This document shows, piece by piece, positions 26,488 through 35,977 of a DNA stretch of 59,464 bases (positions are counted from its first letter, which is position 1; each line of letters begins with the position of its first letter). Both the position numbers and the translations under genes were made by a program. The notes below the pieces were generated by a model, which had not been told where the DNA came from, searched no databases, and saw only the letters and a program-made list of their open reading frames with translations. The stretch is from NCBI GenBank assembly GCA_013365365.1, contig JABVXU010000345.1:1-59464 (forward strand), in the 5' to 3' direction. The stretch comes from Cruorifilaria tuberocauda (taxonomy: Eukaryota > Nematoda > Chromadorea > Rhabditida > Onchocercidae).

Positions 26488-27295
26488 ATGTCAACGGTAA
26501 ATACTACGACAATATTTACAACAACTGCAGTGAATGATACAACTGAAGTATCTGATCGTTTGGGTAATAGTGGAATAGGTACAATTGTAACTATTCTTCT
26601 GGTAAGTATTTTTTTTACGATATATTATTGATTTGAAATTAAAAAAAATTGATTTCTTAGTGATAATTCGGAAAAAAATATCGTCAACTTTTAATTAGAG
26701 AAAGTATTTTAAGTTATTTACTTAACTTCTATGAACTGGAATTCTTCTTCATTAGTAATCTTAAGTTTAGTTTTATTAAGAAATCTTTTTTTCAAATACT
26801 GCTAGAACTCAATTCCATTTCGATCATATAGGTATGATCCACGCATGCATTCGCTAAAAATATTAAAGTAATGAAATAGAGGAAAAAGTTACGGCATTAC
26901 AAAACACGTCTAACACGTGTTTTTCATCGATTATATCAAGCTATGACAAATAATGACAGAAAATCAATGCTTAAAAGGAATGCTATATTTTTATGGTAAA
27001 TTAAAATAAATAGAAAATAGAGAGAATATTCCGCTTTGATCTGTGAAAAATTTCTTTTGAAGAAGCGAAGTGAACGCCATATGATCAGATAAGTCGACAT
27101 TTATCAAATTTACAATTATCGATAACTTATTTTAAGGTGATAGTTGCTTGTCTCATTATTGCTGGTTACATTGGCTATCGTAAATTAAAAGAACGACGTC
27201 GTAGTCATGGCGAATATCGACCGCAATTCGAAGAATATCAACATGCGAAAAATTTGCCTTACTTGCAACCTCCCAGTATCGAAGGACTCATTTAA
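26488..27295 (+). CDS. crb-3: Crumbs homologue of the CRB3 type
   Basis: Two exons, 26488-26601 and 27137-27295, encode 90 residues. Crumbs proteins sit in the apical membrane of epithelia and recruit the PALS1/PATJ and PAR-6 polarity scaffolds. Short Thr-rich ectodomain (~1-28) with two N-glycosylation sequons (N5-T-T, N16-D-T); one transmembrane helix (~29-51, TIVTILL then VIVACLIIAGYIGY); basic juxtamembrane KLKERRR; then the Crumbs tail with a FERM-binding GEYRPQ (GTYRPS in human CRB3), EEYQ, and a C-terminal PPSIEGLI. The tail matches CRB3 nearly residue by residue, except that the ERLI PDZ ligand reads EGLI. No cleavable signal peptide follows from the chosen ATG; an in-frame TGA at 26470 blocks upstream extension and an AG at 26481-26482 could be a spliced-leader acceptor. 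AATAAA at 27348 is a likely poly(A) signal. A CRB3 homologue is known in C. elegans. Confidence 0.85.
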
Positions 27296-27347
27296 ATTTA
27301 ATAATCTGTAAAAACTGTATGTAAAATTTCAATCGTTCTATTTTTAT

Positions 27348-27353
27348 AATAAA
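27348..27353 (+). promoter_or_regulatory. Poly(A) signal of crb-3
   Basis: AATAAA 53 bases after the crb-3 stop codon, a normal position for a nematode cleavage signal. Confidence 0.5.
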
Positions 27354-28007
27354 TAATGCGAATTTTATCAATTATTGATTGATAAAACAAACTTTCAATT
27401 CTTTTAACAGAAAATTGCAAAAAATAGAAAAATTTTTGAAAAAGAAAAAAAATTACATTAATGGTTGATTCATCACTGTAGAGAAGGTTCTGAATCATAA
27501 TTGCTAAAAGACAGTGAAAGCGTAAATATTTGAATTATTCTTTCAAATGTAATTATCAAATGACAATCTATTTTACTTACCTGTTTGAAAATGATATTTC
27601 AAAAAAGGAGAATGATATAATTAAATCGTATTTTGATAAGAAATTTAAAATAAAACGGTGCCTGACATTTCATTTGTTTTACTTGCTCAGCATTTGTTTA
27701 AATGAAATCGTTTTTCCATACTTTCTTCCCTGTTTCATGGTAAAAAATCAATGAATAACTGTTTTATGTTTGGAGTTATTGTTTCAGGTATTTTTTTAAA
27801 CTATTTATCTTATGTATACTGTATACTTGAGTCAATAAATTTTTCCTTTGTTTCATTCGCTTGTTTATTAAACAATCCAACAAAAGGAAGTAGACCAACA
27901 TCTTTAATCTCTTTGTGACCTCAGATCTCCAGAACAAAACTATAGATTTACCTGAAATCATGATAATCTCATTAAAACTTGAATTTGAAAGTGTTAATCG
28001 TAAGGGT

Positions 28008-28282
28008 ACAATATAAACGACTATAATAGTTTTGAACTTCCAAAATAATTCTTGATAACATTACTAAATGCAATCTGAGAGAAAACTTGACAGTTTGCGC
28101 AAACGAAACTTTTGATATTTAATTTCAAATAAGTTTAAAATTATTTTTTAACGTTATATTTTCTTCGGTGAATTCTTGAAAAAGTTTCGCTTTTCCCATA
28201 CAAGTTCATAAGTTAAGGGAAAATTTATACGCTTGATTTATAAAGATTCCTGACTGATAATTTGGAGAATTGATTCAATAGT
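28008..28282 (-). repeat. Inverted repeat, right copy (flanks crb-3)
   Basis: Reverse-oriented partner of 25991-26295, about 710 bp downstream of the crb-3 stop. It lacks the two short insertions of the left copy. A very short look-alike (GATAATGTTACTAAATGC) at 24795 may be a third, decayed copy. Confidence 0.75.
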
Positions 28283-29759
28283 TAACGAATCCGCGTTCAC
28301 TGTTTCTTGCTGGTATCAGAAATTTCAGTAATTCAAAGTCTTAATCGACCTCTAACCCTCGATAACAATAATCGTAGCATTTACTTCACATGCCGAGATA
28401 AAGTATTTGCAAAGCTTTCATCACTTTCTTTATTTTTGTAGTTAATACTCTTTCAGTGTCAAGTTTTGAACACAAAAAATGAATTGATCTTTTTTTGCAT
28501 AATGCTTGGCAATTTTGCACAATTTTTTCATGATTAATTAATTGGCTTGCATAAAGTAGATATTTTATAGATAACAATTCCCTTAGCATAATTATCAGTT
28601 ATATGAAAATGATAAGTAAACGATTTTTAGATTATAAAATTTCTTATAAAAAGTAACCTTAAAATCTACATTACAAAGTTTCTTTGGAATATAAAAATAG
28701 CATCAAAGTACTATTCTTACTTTTTGTCCAACTTCTTATAGCAACTTTTCCATAAGAAATATTTGAGAGATTTATCGATATAAGAATTTCGATAAGTCAA
28801 TTTAATAGGAGCTTAATTAGCTTACTTTTTAAATTTGAATCGAAAGATTAAAAAAAATATTTCGCAAAATTCATAAAAATGTACTGACAAATCGTTATCA
28901 AAAGAAAATAAAATAACTGTATGATTATTTTCCCTTCACTTTCTGCATTACTTTTTTTCTCTGAATTATTTGGTCTACTTTTCTCTCATAATCTCTAATG
29001 TCTCATAATCTCCCGCATCTCATTTAAATTAGTAACGTAAAATTCCATGATCGATCAGTGATTTCATTATCAGTCGGAAATTTATGTCTGAAATCATCGA
29101 TAGTTTTATAACTTTTTAAACTTTTATACTTTTTATTAGCTTCACCTACATATTTCTGTAAAATTATGAGAATATTGAATTATTTGTTAATTTATTTTGT
29201 GCATATATTTTAGAATTTTGTCTTTAGTTAGTTTGTTTGTTTTGTTAACTTAAATAAATAAGTTATAGGTTTTACGTTTACCTCAATTAATGTATAACTT
29301 CTTGAGATTTTATTTCACTTTTGCACATTTCTTTTTGGAATAAATACTTTAATTATGATGAAGTGCTGAATCAGCTATTGATTACTGATAATAGAAGTGT
29401 TCCGACCTGATCTGTTACATTGCTTATACTATAATTACTTTATTATTCAGTTTAATTCCAATTTTTACTCATCACTTATCCGTCGCATTATCAGTCAGCG
29501 GTAAAATGATTTGTAGAATAATTAAAATTGAATATTTTGGGCATAAATACGAAGACTGTCTTTTGTTGATTTTACTCTATATTCTTATTGTTTCATCAAA
29601 TTTATATAAAACATTCTGCAGTTTTAATTAAATTAAGTGCAATGTTTTCAGGTACTAAACCAAATATTTCTGTTATATTTTCGATAGATATAGAGCTATA
29701 ACTGATATATAAATTACTTCATTAATTTAAAGAATACGTTGTCGTAAACTTTTTTTAAT

Positions 29760-30320
29760 TCGGGATTCACTGGCAAATACTGGTTTGAGTTTGATTAGAG
29801 TTATTGAATACCGTCGAATTATACTACAGTTGAGTGAGAATTGAACTCTCTTCTGGTAGAAGTTAATGTCAATGCTTTATTCGGAATCGATAGTAACAGC
29901 AATTAGCTAGGAAAGGTAATCTTGTCGTATTTGGTAAGATAACGCCTATCGTTAAATGATAGAACAGGTAGCAAATTTATACAATGGTGAACTGATATAG
30001 CATAAAGATTAAAGGTCATGAGATATATGAATTAACTGAAACAGTTAAAATGGGAATTGTGTAAAATAGTAAATCCGTAAGAGACGATGAAACTGTGATT
30101 AGACAGTGGTTAGTCAACCTTTAGTCATCCCTCGAAGATGATGATGAAATAGTGATGTGAAAATGAATTGAGATAGAAGGAAGCGTAGGATCTGCTTTAA
30201 CTGAGCATGTCTTTCCCAACATATAATTTCATCATCTACGAATTTAACATTTCATTTCATTTCAAGAGATTTCGGTTGTTCAGGATAGGACAGATCTGTG
30301 GGACTTATGAATTTTAGTGT
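29760..30320 (+). mobile_element. Possible decayed BEL/Pao retrotransposon fragment
   Basis: The plus strand carries short peptide stretches in one frame, broken by stops, that recall the peptidase-to-reverse-transcriptase linker of BEL/Pao elements: VVFGKITPIV, IYTMVN, then IYELTETVKMGIV followed by SVRDDETVIRQW. The spacing resembles the G-P-I-I-x-G and G-I-x-D-x-x-x-x-D-D-E patterns of that family. Many stop codons are present, so nothing is functional. The match is weak and by memory of the family pattern only. Confidence 0.25.
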
Positions 30321-31860
30321 TGGCGACAGTGTTTCTTTAATTATGCTAATTGAACCATTCTTTCATAATTGTGAAATTATTGATTTGTTCTGATTATTCA
30401 ATCAATTTCGTATTTTCGACAAGTGAATTTCTTATCGTTTTCAGTATTTGATAGTCAATTAAATGTCATTTATTTCAGTAGAAGATTAGTAAAATACTGT
30501 TTTAAACGTAATGTCGGGAAATCCGAGAAAAGGATCAAACAGTGTCAATCCCATCATTATATATTAAATGTCATTATCTGTAATCATTATCTCTATATCA
30601 TATTACTTATCATATTGTTAATTATCTTCTACATCTCTCTGTTACATCTCATACGTGAATGATCTGCATTTCCGTAATCTACCTTGGTGCCAATAATCTA
30701 CATATCTTGGCCCCATCGCCCCTACATATTAGATCTTTTCATTCTCACAAAAAAACTTAGGACTTGGCTGGTTGGGTGGGTTTCCGTTCTCCCTCTTTAA
30801 AAACAAACGCTTGGTTCAGAACTTCTCCAAAACTACTGGCCCTATATTGAACTTCCACGACAGGTAACATTTTTTTTCATCTTCCTAATCTTCGTTATCT
30901 ATTCGTTGGAATATACAAGTGGACGATCAGCTTGTTCTATCAGAAAAAACATTATTTGACGGGAATTCAAGTTTGAAATAACTTCCAAAATGTTGATAAC
31001 AAACTTCGCTTGTCTGCCTGAATATTTCAAGGAATGGATATATCATTATATCAGTTTCCACTTAATTATTATTGAGTTAGCATTAAAAAATTAGCTATTT
31101 TAATTCGGAGCAGCTTGATCCGTAATGCTTTGACACAATCACTTTGATTTATTGCTAACAAATGATAAAAGCTAGCTATAATTATTAGCAATTTATTACT
31201 TCATAGTTCCATTTATTCAATTGTTACTTTTCTATAGATACTTCAAATAAAGAATTGATATTAATCATTGCTTTTTTCCTCTTATATTTCTAATGTATTT
31301 TAGTATGTTACTGCTTGCTGTTTTTGATTGCATTTACTGAATTAGCTAAATTTTGATAGCGAATTTAATTACAAATATATCCTTTACTGTCACAAAGTAT
31401 TGTTACTGTTACTGCAGTTTTGTCGTAATTCATTTTTCATGTTTTATTTCCTGCTTGAATATTCAATTTACATCCAATTAATATATTTTTTTTCGAATCA
31501 TACAGAAGAATTTGGCATTCATTATTTCAGATTCTTCAAAATATTGTTTCCAATTTTGCACGTATTCTAAATTAATTCTATCACAAACATGAGAGAAGAA
31601 ATCTCTTTATAAATACTTTGAAGAATCATCGATTTTCTCTCAAATATTTGATTGTGTAGGGAGAGAGACAATTGGAAGGATATGAATAAGTGAATCATTA
31701 TAGCTTTTGGATGAATTAAGTAATAATTTACATAACTTGAATAGAGTCGATTCTTCTAGAATATTACTTGGGAAGGAAGCATTATAAATATTCTTTGCTT
31801 CCATTATTTTCATTATCGTCATTTTCTTCCTGCTGACTTGTTGGGTTTCTTAGGTTTCTT

Positions 31861-31879
31861 AGAGAGAGAGAGAGAGAGA
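31861..31879. repeat. (AG)n microsatellite
   Basis: About nine AG units. Confidence 0.85.
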
Positions 31880-32103
31880 TGAATTTAGAAAAAATGTTAA
31901 TCATTCGATTCTTGGGTGATATAGAAGTATTATTGTGACTAATTTTAATTTTAACTGAATTGTAATTTAAAATTTCCCAGTATTCACCAGTAATTACTAA
32001 TACTTGTTTTAGTGTTTTTTGTTGTATTTATTATGTGTTTACATTATTTGTTGTTTATGTTTCTTTGTTTCTATATTTGATGAATGTTTGGCAATTTTTC
32101 CAG

Positions 32104-32452
32104 GAGGAAACAGAGAGGAAACTTCAAAGGCTGGAAAAATCCAAGCACCAGGACGAAACAGAAGCGAAACTGGTTTTCGGAAGGCATTAAATCGAGTCGA
32201 CCTGGAAATCGCTCCAGGTTGAAGGTTAGCTTCCTCTTCGGAGGCTAACCTCGAGCGTATTGCGTGGGGGCCTCATGCAAAGTAGGCTTTTGCGTAATAC
32301 GCTGAGAAAGAATTGAATCAACAGTCCCATCAATGAGAGAAACGGTGGTGGAAGGGAACAGTCGTCCAATGGAAACTAGTGGAAATGAGCAACAGGATGC
32401 TCATGAATTCATCTATTTAATTATTTGAGTGGATTTAGGAATGGCGCAAACG
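32104..32452 (+). other. Exon-like, GC-richer block with start codon at its end
   Basis: A TTTTTCCAG acceptor (to 32103) and a GTAAGTTAAG donor (from 32453) bound 349 bases that are much richer in G+C than the surroundings. No frame is open across the block. Right before the donor is ATG GCG CAA ACG, so it could be a 5' leader exon ending in a four-codon start (MAQT). I found no following exon in matching phase. Short upstream frames exist, including a 28-residue Glu/Lys-rich one ending at 32190 and a 31-codon one starting at 32334. Alternatively it is an exon of a non-coding transcript. The three hairpins inside are listed separately. Confidence 0.4.
32197..32302 (+). ncRNA. Three tandem RNA hairpins (unassigned structured RNA)
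   Basis: Hairpin 1, 32197-32222: TCGACCTGGA, loop AATCGC, TCCAGGTTGA, 10 pairs. Hairpin 2, 32224-32250: GGTTAGCTTCC, loop TCTTC, GGAGGCTAACC, 11 pairs; an alternative fold gives a CCTC-TTCG-GAGG tetraloop with a three-base bulge. Hairpin 3, 32255-32302: 19 pairs with loop CATGCAAAGT. The spacers are one base and four bases. All non-Watson-Crick positions in the three stems (one, one and six) are G-U wobbles and none is a true mismatch, which points to selection on an RNA stem and not on a DNA palindrome. I do not recognise an Rfam family: it does not resemble tRNA, 5S, U1-U6, SL, SRP, 7SK, hammerhead or Y RNA as I know them. Confidence 0.55.
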
Positions 32453-32912
32453 GTAAGTTAAGTACTCAGCCCAAAATTTAGGTAACAAAATTGAGTGATT
32501 ACAATTTTGAGTGATTTGCATAATTTTCAATTTTTATTGTGGGAGATACGTGTTCGAAAAGTTATATGGATTACTTTTATTTTCGATAATAAAATTTTTC
32601 TGTATGAAAAAATCACTTTGAAGATTGTGAGGGATTTATCATCTCTTAATCTAATCTCATAAACATTTCTATTCCTTATGATAAATCACTCAGTCATCCG
32701 TCTATTAACATTACAAGCTAAGATGTAAAAGATATTTTGGACATTTTGAGTTTTACTTTATAGGAAAATAAGTAGAACATAATAATAACGTTTTGTGCAA
32801 GGCAGCACCGAAATTGTGTTCAAATAGATTTCAGATTAATTGGTTCGAGATGATTACGAATTGCGATAACTTTTGCAGTTGAAGTAGAAGTGTACGATAT
32901 TATTAAGAAGAA

Positions 32913-33080
32913 AATATTATATATGTATCACTGTAAAGACGATATTATATATGTATCACTGTAAAGACGATATTATACATGTATCACTGTAAAGATGATA
33001 TATATGTGTCACTGTAAAGATGATATTATATATGTGTCACTGTAAAGACGATATTATATATGTGTCACTGTAAAGATGAT
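32913..33080. repeat. 28-bp minisatellite, about six copies
   Basis: Unit GATATTATATATGTATCACT followed by GTAAAGAC. Copies 1-3 carry TATCACT and copies 4-6 carry GTGTCACT; copy 4 is three bases shorter. The gradient of variants suggests ongoing unequal exchange. It lies about 460 bp after the hairpin block. Confidence 0.9.
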
Positions 33081-33831
33081 AAATAAAATTACAGTAAATT
33101 CCTTGCGTTTCACACACTTGTATGTTTTACAGTCATAACTTTGATTTTAACAAACTATGATAATCAGTGAATTCACGTCTCTGATACAGCGGTTAATATT
33201 TTTGTTGTCTTCTTGACGAGCGGCTCGACAGAAAATTTATAATTAAAACTTCAAGATTTACTAATCAAATTTAATCCGACTACGTGAAAGTAAGTGAAAT
33301 GAAATATTGCATCCTTAATTTATGCTTGTAGCAGGAAAGGAATATTTCACTTATCAAATTGATAAATACTTAAATAACTATCTGTGTTAAATTAGGCAGA
33401 TCCTTTTTTTCTTTCTTCTATTTATTATAATTAGCTAAATTAAAATTTTGTTTGATATGTTTTTCGCAACAATCTTCGCACCAATAGTTGTTTTTCTCCA
33501 ACACTCGTAATTTTTGCATGAGAGAACAGATGGTGTCACTGAACAATTACTGGTTTCCAGATTGCATTTCTTCCGGATCTTAAACATATAGAGGAAAATC
33601 TGAAACTTAATGATTCAGTATTACTAAGTTGCAATTCTAATAAAAATTAGCTTGGATAGTAACTTGGATAGGACATGCTTTTCAATACCTTTAAAACATA
33701 TAAAACTACAAAAATTATTTTGAAAAAAGAAGAATTAAAAAATTCATTAATATTTCGATGACTTTTTGTCTTCTTTCCTTCTAAAAATTCATTAATTCCA
33801 AGTTATCGAGTTGCAAGAACTATAATTCAAA

Positions 33832-34488
33832 ATGGGAAAATCCATGAAATCGTACAAAAATATCAAAATAGTATTGGTAGTGTTAATAAATATCAAATTA
33901 TTTTCAATTCCAGCAAAGGTAAAATGATAGTTTTTAAATTTTATGTATATGTAATATGACGATTTTTTCTTAGACTTTTGTCTAAATGTTTTAATTTATG
34001 GAATAATATTGTCATCTAATTTTTGAGAGTAATAGCTTACAGAATGCATTTCTCATCTCTCCGATCAATTTCTTCCAATTTAATCATGAATAATAAAATG
34101 TCTATCAGAACATATCTTAATTTACATAAAATTAAGACAAGTAATTAATTCTAGCAAGCTGGAATTAAGTCAATTTCAGACAAGGGCTGCTAATGATATT
34201 AAGGTATTTCTTTTAGTAGTAGCAAAATCATAAAATCGTATAATTCACGTATAATTATGATTCCTTTTGTTTTATACGGCGTTAGCAAATTATTTAACAT
34301 TCAATATTATTTTTTCAAAAGATGAAAAGGATTTTTTACTCGAATAGACAAATTATTTGCAAGTGATTATGAATATTTGATTCATTTCCGTAATTTTGCA
34401 GAAATCTCAAGAAGAAGCCGACACTTATCACTTCCATCGCTTTATCACAATGATTTTTGTTGACACAAATGATTTCATTCATATGTAA
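33832..34488 (+). CDS. Small putative secreted protein, 65 aa
   Basis: Three exons, 33832-33918, 34180-34203 and 34402-34488, all phase 0 with GT/AG borders (CAATTTCAG and TTTTGCAG acceptors). The start MGKSMKSYKNIKIVLVVLIN has a basic N-region and a hydrophobic core, a typical signal peptide; cleavage could fall near FSIPAK. The mature part would be about 36-40 residues, hydrophilic, with IKKSQEEADTYHFHRF (a dibasic KK that could be a processing site, and a His-rich HFHRF) and ending IHM. No cysteines are present, so it is not a defensin- or ShK-like peptide. I do not recognise a family. Three matching phases in a short gene and the clear leader argue for a real gene, although the 24-base middle exon lowers certainty. 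Confidence 0.5.
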
Positions 34489-35035
34489 TGAAGAAAAAGC
34501 ACAAATATATGAATGATAAAATGATCCTTGTCATAACTGTCAGTTAATTTCACTTATTTTGCAAAAGTAATCCAACATCAGTTAACTTTCATCACGAAAA
34601 TTAAAACCAAAACTTTCTCCAACAATGCACAAATCATTTTACTTACAGTATAGGATATTTTAATATTTTATGACTTTATTCTATTACTGTATATTCCTAG
34701 CACTATGTTTTGTACACTATTACAGTTTCCTTTACTCATTGCATACCATTACCGCTTACTTTTCTTATTTCATATATACCTTACTTATTAGTATTGTTCA
34801 CTTATCATACTTCAGTCTCTTGATTCGTAGGAGATCATTTGTTCGTGTCTTTTCATGGAAGTAAAATTTTTAACGATAGAAAAAATTAGTATCAACTGTA
34901 AACTATTTAAAGCATTTAGTTAAACGACAATTTGGAAAATAATAATTGCTGATTTGATAAAATAATTAGTTATACACTAGTTATATAGGCAACTGGATCT
35001 TCGTTGCCTAATATTACTAGCCAGGCTGAGTGAAT

Positions 35036-35421
35036 TCATCCAGTATGAATCCTCGCAAAGGCTACACATTTGCCTTCACCATCAACCGTACAATCATTAG
35101 TCCATAATATCCACCAATAATTTTTTCGATCAATATCAGCGAAATGAACATTAATCTGATAAAGCTAAAATTTATTCAAAATTTCCATCTGTTGATGAAG
35201 TTTATCCATTCTTGATAATAACTGATTAAATCTATAACAACTTCAAATCAAATTGCAACTTCCCATAAGATATGCGAGAATTAATTCAAAAAAAACCGCT
35301 AGTGCAGAAATTTCCGTAGGATCAGATGTGCAATAGTTTTATATCAATAATCTTACGAAAAATTAATACTTACACGAATTTCATGTAAATATCCTGTGTT
35401 CAGGTTTTCGTGTTTTCGATC
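35036..35421 (-). CDS. Lipocalin-like protein, C-terminal exons
   Basis: Two minus-strand exons, 35374-35421 and 35036-35164, phase 0, with a strong GTAAGT donor and a TTTTAG acceptor, ending at TGA 35038-35036. The joined 58 residues include GYLHEIRLYQINVHFADIDR, NYWWILW and CTVDGEGKCVAFARIHTG. The pattern D-x-D-x-x-N-Y-x-x-x-x-W followed by two cysteines and an aromatic-A-R resembles the last strands of lipocalins (…DTDY.NYA…C…W.L.R). N-terminal exons are not clear. A frame at about 35617-35703 (MFYLNGYLLINQTNC, then a Lys-rich stretch) could join in phase 0. The gene follows GTF2H1 on the same strand within 560 bp, so a shared operon or a truncated copy are both possible. Family call is tentative. 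Confidence 0.4.
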
Positions 35422-35977
35422 CTGCATAATCATGATAAAAAACTATCATAATTTATCACTTTCATCGCCAATTTATGTTATTTTATCCGGCAAGTAAGTA
35501 TATGAAAATTAGTGCAAAAAATGAAAATCAATCTAAACGGTAAAAATTAATACAGCATTAATGTACATAAATAATAGTCAAATACATCTCGAAGATAGAT
35601 TTGTTTACAAGATAAAAACCCTCAGACTCTTCTTTTTCACACGCTCCTTTGCAGATGTCTTGCAATTAGTTTGATTTATCAACAAATACCCGTTTAAGTA
35701 GAACATGTGTTGCAAGGCATAAGTGGATGAAATTATGAGTATTTTGGATAGGAAGAATCATTAGAACAGAGATCATTTTGCTTGTATCGAAAAACACTTG
35801 TTATTCAGGGAAGAATTATAAAGAGTTACGCAGTCATGAAGAAAATTCAAAATAGATAAGGCATAATAAGATTTTCTCAGCTAAACGTGACAATTCCATA
35901 TTACTCTAAGCAAATAAGTGATATAAAAAAGCATTCGTTACTGTCTTGGTTTGCTTAAGAACAAAACCACAAAAAAC

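Larger units (their letters stand above)
27354..32103. other. Gene-poor interval with repeat and retroelement traces
   Basis: About 4.7 kb. It holds the right copy of the inverted repeat (28008-28282), a possible decayed BEL/Pao retrotransposon segment (29760-30320), a GC-richer patch at 30690-30870 without a usable frame, and an (AG)n tract at 31861-31879. No gene could be assembled. Confidence 0.55.

Noticed and set aside
26343..26537. A 64-codon Leu-rich frame just before and over crb-3 exon 1, tempting as a signal peptide.
   Set aside because: It is in a different frame from the Crumbs tail, starts at a non-ATG codon and no internal splice sites were found that would join the two.
30423..30662. 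A 79-codon plus-strand frame.
   Set aside because: Composition is Ile/Leu/Tyr-rich as expected from AT-rich non-coding DNA, with no splice signals in phase.
32119..32190. GGACGAAAC and GCGAAAC motifs suggested a hammerhead ribozyme.
   Set aside because: No CTGATGA core and no matching stem I/II arrangement is present on either strand.
32310..32430. A 31-codon frame in the hairpin block contains GNEQQDAHEF, like the catalytic-domain QQDAHEF motif of ubiquitin-specific proteases.
   Set aside because: The frame stops five residues later (IYLII then stop), no splice site follows, and no other USP motif (Cys or His box) is nearby. Too short to call a gene or pseudogene.
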